Positions 46,225-57,059 of a stretch of 64,000 nt of DNA are shown in pieces. How positions within the stretch are numbered: the first letter of the stretch is position 1; every line of letters begins with the position of its first letter. The stretch is from contig NC_077248.1 in NCBI RefSeq assembly GCF_947179165.1, positions 51,477,232 through 51,541,231 of the forward strand. The letters are read 5' to 3'. This DNA comes from Solanum dulcamara (Eukaryota > Streptophyta > Magnoliopsida > Solanales > Solanaceae). Below the pieces are notes generated by a model, which was not told the origin of the DNA, did not search any database, and saw nothing but the letters and a program-made list of their open reading frames with translations. Position numbers and translations under genes: made by a program.

Positions 46225-48363
46225 TGTCACGAATCGAACTAGGGATTGGTCGTAACATGGTGGTCAAAATCCCAAAATGATCCAACCAAGCCTCTTGAAC
46301 ATATCATAAAGATACATAAGGTAGAGTAAAAGCGGAAACATCATAAGAGAGTCTAAACCATGAATAGTGAACGAAGAATGTCACCTGACAATATAGACTC
46401 AAACCATTTGTCCAATTACATTCCTCTACTCATGAATATGGGCAGGGGATAAGACATGTCCCTATATCACCCTCAATATGCAATATAACAAAAGTCTTTG
46501 AAAGAAATAACTAACTCAATGACTAGTTCCTAATAAATAAGGACTCACCACAAACACCACCGGATAGGAAAGCTTAACTAGCCACGTGGATGAATATGAT
46601 CTTCAACCTCAACACCTACATTATGAGACAATGTAGGCAAAAAATATGCATTAGTACGTTGGAATGTACTAAGTATGAGGGCATGATATGCAACGTAAAT
46701 CATGGGATGCAATGGTCAAGTAAAACACATAATAGGATGAGATAAGTAAAGTCATGAGAAAATCATAATGACCAAAGCATTTAAAAAGCATAGTTTAAAT
46801 CATGACATACATAAGAGATTATACATATATGGGATAGGAACCATAACCGATAATAAGATCATGTGAGCTATAACATGGAATTCCGTTGTCTCCCCATACA
46901 ATGAAAAAAAGGGAAATCTACTTGCCAAGGTAGACTCTACCCTGCTAGGCGGGTCATACATACACTATATGTGGATCCAATAGCTAGGCCATAAAGGCAG
47001 CCTATGGTGACACGTAGTTTAAGAGACATGAGGTTGCTACTAGGGCTATTCATAGGGACCCCACCTCAGTGTAAGACAAATCCCACGGAATACGTACATA
47101 GCATAAAATTATAATGACATACATCATAGTCATGGTCATAGGTTTGAAATCATAGAGTAGCTCATTTTCATAACATAAGTGCAATGCGGGTATTGTCCTT
47201 CCATATTACAAATCATACATACATAGTTCATATCATGAGGCCTTAAGGCACCACATTGGGCTCTAAGTGACCTTTTCCATAATTTGCATTAAAATCATAA
47301 TTTGAAACATGCTTATAGTCTATGATCATAATTGAAATTCATGATCATAATTCATAATTGGAAATTAGGTTAAAACATGAATGCATGATCAATTGACTTG
47401 AAAATCATGATATTAACTTGAAAACATGCATGATCATATACTTTCTATCAGTCCATACATAATTTATAAAGGTGATATCATTAGGAAGTATAATTGAAAA
47501 TACTCAAAATTCACATCATGAACCCTAGAGATCAACATAGGAGAATTCATGCAAAAGATCTTCAATTCAATGCAATAACCATCAATTTATATCAAAATAG
47601 ACTCATAATTATAATTTGAATCATAATTCATGCAATTGGAATAGAGATCATAAAATCCATAAAATACCGTACTTTAATTTGATAGAAAACTTGAGAATTT
47701 GATTGGGCTTCATGGATGAAATAATCCATGAATCAATACACACATACCTTATATGAGAAGACCAAATAATTTGGAAGAACTTGAGAATTTTGCTGGAGAG
47801 ATTCAGTGAATTTCTTTGAAGTCTTTAATGGAGTCCTTGAGAATCTTTTGTAGAGAGAAAAATATTTGAGTAGGTGAATTGTAGAAGAATGAATAGAATT
47901 TGCGGTTTATGTAGTTTATAGAGTAGAATTAGGTCCTAAAAACATTCAAGTTCATTATCTAACAATTAGAGAAAAGTCTAAAGTGCCCTTTCTTAAAAAC
48001 TTAATTCGGACAAAAACCATGGCCCAGGTCCGCGACGCGGATGTGTTCCCTAATAGGTCGATTTTGAGCGAATGGGATTTTGGCCAGATTTTGACTCCGA
48101 GAAAAAACTTCACCAAAAGGGGGCAAGTCTATGATGCGGAGATGTCGCGCACTTCATTGTTTTGTGCAGTTTCTTAAAAAATCTATCTTTCGATATACAG
48201 GTCCTAAAAATCCACCGAGACCATTTTACACAGGGTTTGACCCCCTGATCAATATTTTGGAATTGGATTTGCCAAAAAGATAAAGGATAATGCATTACGT
48301 GAGCGGCCTATTACTAAGGCATTCTGAAGGCAATTGTGAGCATTTTGAGGAATGTTACAATAT
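46225..48363 (-). repeat. R8 3' LTR (2.14 kb)
   Basis: Starts TGTCACGA and ends GAATGTTACA (48359), with ATAT (48360-48363) shared by the partner LTR. The polypurine tract follows (minus: AAGGGGAG, then ATAT). Word module TCCGCGACGCGGA at ~48029 with GATGCGGAGATGTCGCGC downstream (48133). AAGGTATGTG donor-like site at 47760-47751. Confidence 0.88.
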
Positions 48364-48609
48364 CTCCCCTTAGAAATATTCGTCCTCGAATGAGATTCAA
48401 TTAATATAGGATGGACATGAAAAAAGGACTAGCAACCCAACATGAACATTAGGAAACTTTGAATAATGCATAGAACATGTAAACTTCATACTTAACATAA
48501 GACACAGTCTTTGAGAAAAATAATTTTCATAAATTATGCATACATATGAATGACATATGGAACTGAAATGTAGGAGTTTAATCGATTTGATCATGAATAA
48601 CTTAGTACC

Positions 48610-49940
48610 TTTAGGCTTGAGTGGAAGGGAAGAGATACGTATAACGCTTCATCATGTCCGATCCACTTCCCACGTAGTACTCTCTACTTGTTGATTCCTC
48701 CAAAATACTTTGACGGATGCAATGTCTTTATTTCTTAACCTCTTCACTTGCCGGTCTAAAATGTCAGTCGGGATCTCCTCATAAGTCAAATTTTCTTCAA
48801 TACTCATATTCTCCATTCAGACAATAGAATTTGGATCGCCGACAAACTTTCTCAACATTGACAAATGAAATACCGGATTAACCAAAGCTAACTCAAGTGG
48901 CAAGTGTAAATCATATGCCACTTTGCCAATACGCTTCAATATTCTATAGGGTCCTACATATCTAGGACTCAACTTCCCTTTCTTATCAAACCGCATTACC
49001 CCTTTCATAGGTGAAATATTCAAATACACCATATCACCCACATCAAATTCAAGCTCACTCCTCCTAGTATACGAATAGGAATTTTGATGACTTTGAGACG
49101 TCTTCAATCTTTATTTTATGAGCCTTACTTTCTCCATTGCATCAACTACCAAATATGGACCAATCAATGCCATCTGACTCACTTTAAACCACCCCACTAG
49201 AGACTTACATCTTCTCCCATATAAGGCTTCAAAAGGAGCCATTTGGATGCTGGAGTAATAACTATTATTGTAGGCAAACTCAATTAATGGCAAATGCTCA
49301 TCCCAACTTCCTTTAAGATCAATCATACATGCCCTTAACATATCCTCCAAGGTTTGAATCTTTCTTTTGGCTTCTCCATCGGTTTGAGGATGAAAAGCAG
49401 TAGTTAGTTTGACTCTAGTACCAAGACCTTTCTGAAATGACTTCCAAAAATATGAAGTGAATTGAGTACCTCTATCCGATATAATTGACAAAGGAACACC
49501 ATGATGTTTCACAAATTCACGAATGTACAACTTAGCATAGTTTTCGGCACCATAAGATGTCTTGAGTAGAAAATATGCTGATTTGGTCATTCGGTCCATA
49601 ATGACCCAAATAGAATCATGTTGTTTATTAGTAAGAGGAAAAATTGTTACAAAGTCAACATTCACATATTTCCACTTCCAATTAGGGATTTCAATGTCTT
49701 GAGCTAGACCTCCCGACCTCTGATGTCCAGACCTCCCAGCCTCTGATGTTCAACTTTCACTTGTTGACAATTAGGACACTTAGCCATGAACTCCACTATT
49801 TCCTTGTTCATGCCATTCCACCAATAAAGTTCTCTCAAATTGCGATACATGTTAGTGGATCTCGGATGAATTGAATACCGAGAACTATGGGCCTCATTCA
49901 ATATCAACTCTCTTAGTCCCTCAACATTTGGAACACACAA
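48610..49940 (-). pseudogene. R8 integrase and chromodomain (longest surviving pol part)
   Basis: Zinc domain 49940-49704: EAHSSRYSIHP and CPNCQQVK (HHCC type). Core 49665-49111: MDRMTKSAYF (first Asp), ISDRGTQFTSYFWKSFQ (second Asp), FHPQTDGEAKRKIQTLED and EFAYNNSYYSSIQMAPFEAL. Where relatives have SERTIQ this has AKRKIQ, so the third catalytic residue is Lys. C-terminal 49107-48817: YLNISPMKGVMRFDKKGKL, SPRYVGPYRILKRIGKVAY. The chromodomain-like end (ASVKVFWRNQQVESTTWEVD) reaches ~48680 and then has stops. Two frames cover the core and C-terminus, so only a few breaks separate them. Confidence 0.9.
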
Positions 49941-50031
49941 ATGATATTGGTAACATAATACCCCACCAGAGCCATACGGTAAGGAGGAATAGAAATAGGT
50001 TGGGCATCAGGAAGCAGATCCATGCCAAAGT

Positions 50032-50595
50032 CTATTTCCCTTTCGGTAGAATACCAAGCAAATCATCAAGAAACACATCAAAAAACTCATTAACTATAGG
50101 GACCAACTCAAGAGTAGGAGTTTTAGAATCGACATCCCTAACTTGCACAATATGATAAATGCACCCCTTGGAAATCATTTTCAAGGCCTTAATACATGAA
50201 ATGAATCGACCCTTAACCACTGAATCATTAACCTTCCATTCAACAATAGGCTCATTAGGAAAATGAAACTTAACCACACGAGTTCTACAATATATAGATG
50301 CATAAGCGGCATGTAACCAATTCATACCAAGAATGATGTCAAAGTCAGTTATGTCAAGTTCAGCAAAATCACATGGAATAACTCTGTGTAAGACCCATAT
50401 GGGATAATTTGTATAAGCTCTCTTGGCTAATACTGAATCACCAACAGGAGTATAAACTGAAAAAGGTTCTAATAACACTTTGCGGCACACCTCAAATCTT
50501 ATAGCAATGTAAGGAGTAATAAAAGACAAGTTGGCACCCAGATCAAGAAATGTATAAACATTTAATTTAAAGACTCGTAACATACTCGTGACCAC
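50032..50595 (-). pseudogene. R8 aspartic protease and RT N-terminal linker
   Basis: Uninterrupted 187-codon stretch with the active site [15 protein letters not shown] (50540; catalytic Asp kept), [20 protein letters not shown], and the C-terminal block [20 protein letters not shown]. It ends [13 protein letters not shown], at the usual FPDDLPG.PP.R start of RT. After a frame change the RT start continues to ISIPPYRMA (~49975), where it joins integrase sequence. Confidence 0.88.
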
Positions 50596-50639
50596 ATCGA
50601 GAGTCTCATCAACCTCTTGCCTAGCATGAAGAGAATAGA

Positions 50640-51742
50640 ATCAGTTGTTGCATTAGACACCCTTAGGTTGAGCTTGGGTGCCTAATTGCACTTGGACTCC
50701 TAGAGGACGACCATCTCCACCCTTATTGGCAATATGAGGGCACTCGAATTTCTTATGGCCCATCTTACTTCATCCATAACAAGTACCCATTCCAATCAAG
50801 CACTTTCCTCCATGATTCTTTCTACACTTTGCACACTTAGGAAAAGAAGGGCTACTAGCATTCACACCTACTCCTCCTTGAGCTTTAGGGTATGACATTC
50901 TATCCTTAGCAAACTTCTTTCCTGAGATTTGGTTTTGTAGAGAGCGTCCACTACTACCATCAGTCCTAGCATTAGAGAACTCACCTTTATAACGAGCACT
51001 CTTAGAATCCCTCATCCTCATCTCCTTGAGATTTTATCCCTCAATTTATTTGGAAAAAGTCATGAGCCGAGATATGTCTATCTCCTTAATAAGCATAGCA
51101 GTACGAAATTCCTTAGCAACTAAGCGAGACACCCCTGATATGAATTGACTCATTCGGGTATGTGGATCGGCAACAAATGAAGGAGCATACTTGGATAGCT
51201 TAGTAAACTTAAAGGCATAGTCCCTCATCCCCATATTTCCTTGTCAAAGATTAATGAATTCCAACACTTTAGCCTCCCTTAACTCAAAAAGGAAGAAGTG
51301 ATCAAGGAAAGCAAGTTAAAGCTTCCCATTTAATAGGACATTTATCCACCCTCTCCATCTTCTATTGAGTGTACCAAACTTGAGCAATACCCTTAAGTTG
51401 GTAATATGCCAACTCTGTTTTTTCTTTCGAAGTCACCCCATAATGCTCACTATCTTGTAGACCTCATTAATGAACTCTTGAGGATCCTTATCAACTTTTT
51501 AGTCATGAAACTCCGGAAGATTTATTCATGCGAAGTCCCTCACTCTTGAGGCTGGAGTAGTAACATTAGGAAGAGCCGCAATCCCTTGGTTGGTCACTAC
51601 TTGGGCTAGCATAGTAATGGTAGTTCGAAACTCCGCATTGGTCACTTGCTCCGGTAGAGGACCATTTTCTTGAGGAGCCAGAGGGAGCTTGGGCATCATT
51701 AGCATTATTTCCCCTTTGAAATGGTGGTATTCTTAGAGTCAT
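50640..51742 (-). pseudogene. R8 Gag (broken)
   Basis: ATG at 51742 ([20 protein letters not shown]) is a plausible start. The capsid core is partly legible: MGMRDYAFKFTKLSKYAPSF and RMSQFISGVSRLVAKEFRTA (51234-51046). A basic linker with two Cys-rich motifs follows: CAKCRKNHGGKCLIG and TCYG*SKMGHKKFECP (50850-50750), the second a broken CCHC knuckle. Several stops. Confidence 0.82.
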
Positions 51743-51943
51743 TCTTCTAAAAATTGCAAAGAAAGACCGTTAGGGAAAAAAAGTCTTACGGTAAACTCTA
51801 GAGCATGAAATAGATCATGAAAAAAGTGAGAATTCCTAAAATATCTCATAGCCTCCTATTTATAGATGTGGCATGCTTCACAACCATGAATAAGACTCTA
51901 CTTGACGAGGCATATTGGACTCCCTAGGACACTTGGAAACCTT

Positions 51944-51957
51944 GTGCTCTTTTACCA
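51944..51957 (-). other. R8 primer-binding site (mutated)
   Basis: Minus strand TGGTAAAAGAGCAC against TGGTATCAGAGCAC; four bases inside the LTR. Confidence 0.75.
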
Positions 51958-51961
51958 AGTT

Positions 51962-54051
51962 TGTCACGACCCGACCTAGGGCCAAAGAGATCCAACCAAG
52001 CCTTTTGTACATGTGATAAGCATACATAAGGTAAAGTAGAAGCGAAAATATCATAAAAGAGTCTAAACCATGAATAGTGAATGAAGAATGTCACCTGATA
52101 ATGTAGACTTGAAATATATGTCCAACTAGATGCCTCTACTCATGAACATGGGTGGGGATAAGATATGTCCATAGCACATCCTCAATATTCAACATAACAA
52201 AAGCCTTTGAAAATAATAACAAACTCGATGACTAGTCTCTGATAAATGAGGACTCACCACAAACACCACCGGACAGTAAAGCTTAACTAGCCATGTGGAT
52301 GATTATGATCTTCAACCTCAACCCCTACATTATGAGACAATATAGGCAAAAAATATGCATTAGTACGTTGGAATGTACTAAGTATAAGGGAATAACATAC
52401 AACGTAAATCATGGGATGCAATGGTCAAGTAAAACACATGATAGGATGAGATAAGTAAAGTCACGAGAAAATTATAATGACCAAAGTATTTAAAAAGCAT
52501 ATTTTAAATCACGATATAGATAAGAGATCATACATATGTGGGATAGGGACCATAAAAGATAATAAGATCATGCGAGCTATAATATGGAATTCCGTTGTCT
52601 CCCCATGCAATGAAGAAAAGGGGAATCTACTTGACAAGACTCTACCCTACTAGGCGGGTCATACATATGCTATATGTGGATCCAATAGCTAGGACATGAA
52701 GGCAACCTACGGTGGCATATAGTTTAAGAGATATGAGGTTGTTACTAAGGCTTTTGGTAGGGCCCCCATATCAAGTCCACTCGGTACTAAGTCAAATCGC
52801 ATGGAATACATACATAGCATAGAAATAATAATGATATACATCATATTCATGATCATAGGTTTGAAATCATAGAGTAGCTCATTTTCATAACATAAGTGCA
52901 ATACGAGTATTGTCTTTCCACATTACAAATCATACTTACTAGGCCTTAAGGCACCACATTGGGCTATAAGTGACCTTTTCCATAATTTGCATTAAAATCA
53001 TAATTTGAAACATGCTTATAGTCTATGATCATAATTGAAATACATAATCATAATTCATACTTAAAAATTAGGTTAAAACATGAATACATGATCAATTGAC
53101 TTGAAAATCATGAAATTAACTTGAAAACTGCATGATTATATACTTTCTATCAGCCCATACCTAATTCATAAAGGTGATATCATTAGGAGGTATAATTGAA
53201 AATACTCATAATTCACATCATGAACCCTAGAGATCAACATAAGAGAATTCATGAAAAAGCTCTTCAATTCACTGCAATAACCATCAATTTATATCAAAAT
53301 AGACTCATAATTATAATTTGAATCATAATTAATGCAATTAAAATAGAGATCATAAAACTCATAAAATACCATACTTTAATTTGATAGAAAACTTGAGAAT
53401 TTGATTGGGCTTCATTGATGAAAAATCCATGAATCAATAACCACATACCTTATGTGAGAAGATTAAATAATTTGGAAGAACATGAGAATTTTGATGGAGA
53501 GCTTGAGTGAATTTATTTGAAGTCTTTAATGGAGTCCTTGAGAATCTTTTATAGAGAGAAATATTTGAGTAGGTGAATTGTAGAAGAATAAATAGAATTT
53601 GCGGTTTATGTAGTTTATAGAGTAGAATTAGGTCCTAAAAATATTTAGTTTCATTATCTAACAATTAGAGAAAAGTCTAAAGTCCCCTTACTTAAAAACT
53701 TAATTCGGAAAAAAACCATGGCCCAGGTCTGCGACGCGAAAGTGTTCCCTAATAGACAGATTTTGAGCGAATGAGATTTTGACTCAGGGAAAAAACTTCA
53801 CTAAACGGGGGCAAGTCCACGACGATGAGATGCTGCGCACTTCACTGTTTTGCGCAGTTTCTTAAAAAATCTATGTTTTGATATACGGGTTCTAAAAGTC
53901 TACCGAGACCATTCCCCATAGGTTTTGACCCCCTGATCAATACTCTAGACTCGAATTTTCCAAAAAGATTAAGGATAATGCATTACGTGAGCAGCCTATT
54001 ACCAAGATATTCTTAAGGCACTTATGAGCATTTTGAGGAATGTTACAATAT
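51962..54051 (-). repeat. R8 5' LTR (2.09 kb)
   Basis: Collinear with 46225-48363. Starts TGTCACGACCCGACC. The outer end reads GTTACA then ATAT before the target duplication. Word module (TCTGCGACGCGAAA, GACGATGAGATGCTGCGC) at 53728-53840; donor-like AAGGTATGTGG at 53451-53442. Confidence 0.88.
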
Positions 54052-54057
54052 TGCTTT

Positions 54058-57039
54058 TGTTACACCCCACACATTTGAACCTTGAAACATGTTCCTAGTC
54101 TTCTTGAAAGTGGCCATGACACTCCTACTGTCCACACACATCAAAAAAATCTAAGGAAAGAAGAATGCGATACCCCATGAGAGGAAAGGTTGGAAATAGA
54201 GCCGTGAGAATCTATAAAGAGTTGGAGGCCAAAAAATGAGTCATAGGACTCGATTTACCTACATAAGCTACTAATTTAGAAATACTATACACTTGAGCTA
54301 CTTAAGAACATACCAAGCTTACTTAGCACGAATTACATAGGCTCTTAAAATAGGATGAGATTATGAACCCATGAGGAAGAGAAAAGAAGGACATGTGGCG
54401 GCACCTCAAGCAACCAGGTGACCCACCTGCTTGGGGTAAAGTATGTGACCCTTACTTGGGGTGGGACCCACCAAGGACACATGGCAGCATGTGATTGGGT
54501 GCATGAAATGATGTGGCTACCTAAGGGCGTGACACATATCACCCTTAGGGAATACCACGTGTCACTCTCCCAAAAGGCGTATATATGTGTGTATGGTTAC
54601 TAACAAGCCCATTACACATCCAAAACTTCATCCAAAAAAAGAGAAAAAAAACGTTGGAGGAAAAGAAAGAGGCAGCCACGACTTGGAAGAAGTTCAAGGT
54701 GAGTTCTCTAATTTTTTCTCTGCAAATTAATTATCTATGGTGTTCCTCAACAAATTGGAGGTGTATATATATATATATTATGATGCCGATAGAACCATAT
54801 CTTCAGCTTTACACTTGGAAACTTGGAAGAAAGTAAGAAAGAAGAAGAGAAAAATATTGGAGGGCAAGAAGAGGAGCTACGGGTTTGGTGCTGCCAAGGT
54901 AAGCCTCTGAGTTTCGTTCTATGAATTAATTATTTGAGGTGTCCCATGATTATATAATGGTGTTTTATAACATAAAATTCCAATTTGTGTCAGCGTAAAA
55001 GGGACACAAATAGTCCGCCCCAATTCAGCACATCAAGAAGTTTCCAAGATGCAATTTTGGTGAGTTTTGACCAATTTCGGGTAAGGTAAGGTTTCTCCTT
55101 TTAATTTGGACTTTATGGTGTCGTTATGGAGTGTGATACACTCTCTATATGGGGCTGTAAATGTGAAAATTTCATAGAAATGCTAGACGTCGAAGACAAT
55201 CTTAATTGGAGTCATTATAGTTAAATTATCGTCGAAATAAAGTGTTGTACTTGTGGTGTGCTATTGCAGGTGTGTGGGGGTTTGTTGCAGGGGCTAAATG
55301 TGTTCTAATAGGGATGTGGGTACTGCTGTTTTTAGCCACATGACCCCTCGTTTTGTATAATTAAAGGCTTTGCGAAATAAAGACTAGAAACTCTATTTTG
55401 ATATCGTAATTTTCAGCAAGTGGTTTGGAGCTTGTGTTGTGTAATGTTGCCATGTTTTATGTGTATATATTATGAAGGGTGTTTTTTTTGGTTGACTTTA
55501 GTAATTAGGGATGTAATTGGAAATTCGGATAGGGCATATTATAAGAGAGGTGCTTCCCAATTCTCATTAACGCCTTAACTAATTAAAGACCTAGTCGAGG
55601 AGACGAACAAGGACATAGGTTTCATGAATACCAATGTGCAACTGAAGGCACTGAAAATTTTAAGGTTGTTGATACTCGCATTGCTTCCATGTTAAATAGG
55701 TTTGGAGGACGATGACGTGGACGTGATTAAGAGAAGTCCATACGAGGTATGTGAAGCTTCCTCTTGGCATGTTTTGGAATAAGTATGTAAAGCTATTTTT
55801 CATTCTTTTTGATATGTATTAGACTTAAGTGAATTGTATGTGAACTGAGGGGATAATTCCATTCCCAGAACTCCAAGTACGCCTTATAATCCCTGTCCAC
55901 TGCTTAGTATTGGAACTCTTGCTAGAATTGAGTGTTGCCTGTTAGGGCTTCTACTTGTTAAAAAGTATTGTGTGGAAAACTATCTCTCCTTTCTCTTGAT
56001 AGGTACTTGATATGAAAATAAGATTATATTCCATAATTGTTCACCGAGCCCCATGATGGGTCAGATATGAAATATGTGTGTGATGATTACCTAAAGGAAA
56101 GTACAAACTACACAGAGCTTATTCTCTTTCTTTTTGGCATGTCTTAGTTATAAGTTAGATATGATATGAGATTCGGGGTGATTTCATTCTTAAGCATCTC
56201 TTATTTACTTCTGAATACTAAACTCTTATAGTAGTTGAGCTATCTCCCTGGAAACTTCTATGTATTAAGGAGATAATGAATGTACGGCCTCCAAGCCTTA
56301 AAGACTATATGGTACTAAGTATTTCTGATTCCATAAACGATTTGGACCTATGTTAATACATGTCTAGGGTCCCCGAGATTACAATTGATATAGCCCATAA
56401 TGACATTTAGAGGACACTGGAGATGACTACACTACTACTCAGGATCTCAGGCAAAAGCTTAACTTTCTTATTCTGTAGAGTCTCTGATAATGATTTAAAT
56501 TACATATGGTTACTCACTACTCTACTATGTAAACTATAACACTTATTCTCCGAGTCCCAGGCCGGTTATCAGATTCATGCTCAATTCCATTGCATTATCC
56601 ACCGCTCCTCACTAGAAGGCTGAGTTACGTATGTATATATATGATGATGTGTTGTAATAAGGTGGTGATGGCACTGATGTATAAAATTGTTTTGTCTATT
56701 CAGGGGTACGGTGGAGGCCCTGTCCTGCCATATGTTGTCGTTAATATTTTAGAGGTCTATAGACATGTATATGTGGGTTGTATATGTCATTTTGGTTCAG
56801 CTTGGTCTACATGATGTATGGTATATGTTATTATATTATAGTAGTGTTGTTGTCTTGCGTGCCCTTTCATATGTGATACAAATAAAAGAAGCTATAGGTT
56901 TATGAAAATGTTATCACCCAATAGGGTTATGTTGCATTGTATTGTGTTATTTATGGTTCGACTTGGCCATAGCTGATAAATATGTATATGGAGGTCCAGG
57001 TCGGACCCCAGTCGTGGCCTATGGGGTTGGATCATGACA
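54058..57039 (+). repeat. R9 5' LTR (2.98 kb)
   Basis: Starts TGTTACACCCC and ends GGGGTTGGATCATGACA. Word module with CAAGCAACCAGGTGACCC, CCACCTGCTTGG and CCACGTGTCAC at 54410-54565. Donor-like strings AAGGTGAG (54695), AAGGTAAG (54896) and GGTAAGG (55080). It lacks ~190 bp present in the 3' LTR at 63395-63730, where it has a shorter unrelated-looking stretch. Confidence 0.9.
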
Positions 57040-57043
57040 GAAG

Positions 57044-57056
57044 TAGTATCAGAGCA
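57044..57056 (+). other. R9 primer-binding site (initiator Met tRNA)
   Basis: TAGTATCAGAGCA, one mismatch (G to A) to TGGTATCAGAGCA, after spacer GAAG. Confidence 0.87.
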
Positions 57057-57059
57057 GTT

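Larger units (their letters stand above)
46225..54051 (-). mobile_element. R8: gypsy chromovirus with RT/RNase H deleted
   Basis: TGCTT on both sides (46220-46224 and 54052-54056). Minus-strand order: 5' LTR 54051-51962, primer-binding site 51957-51944, Gag from 51742, protease 50595-50110, then a direct join near 49968 to integrase (49940-48817), chromodomain, and 3' LTR 48363-46225. The interior is 3.6 kb because RT and RNase H are missing. LTRs are clearly diverged by eye, so it is old. Confidence 0.92.
35917..54057 (+). mobile_element. R6: plus-strand gypsy element, host of R7, R8 and R9
   Basis: Pieces: 5' LTR 35917-38043, leader 38044-38103, [R7], leader and Gag-protease 44462-46224, [R8], a few bases 54052-54057, [R9]. 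Removing R7 restores a continuous leader (...GCTGAGTCTAGTA then GAGTCCTTATTATC) and Gag on the far side. Removing R8 leaves the protease frame at YLDVL. The rest of pol and the 3' LTR must lie beyond R9. Confidence 0.85.
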
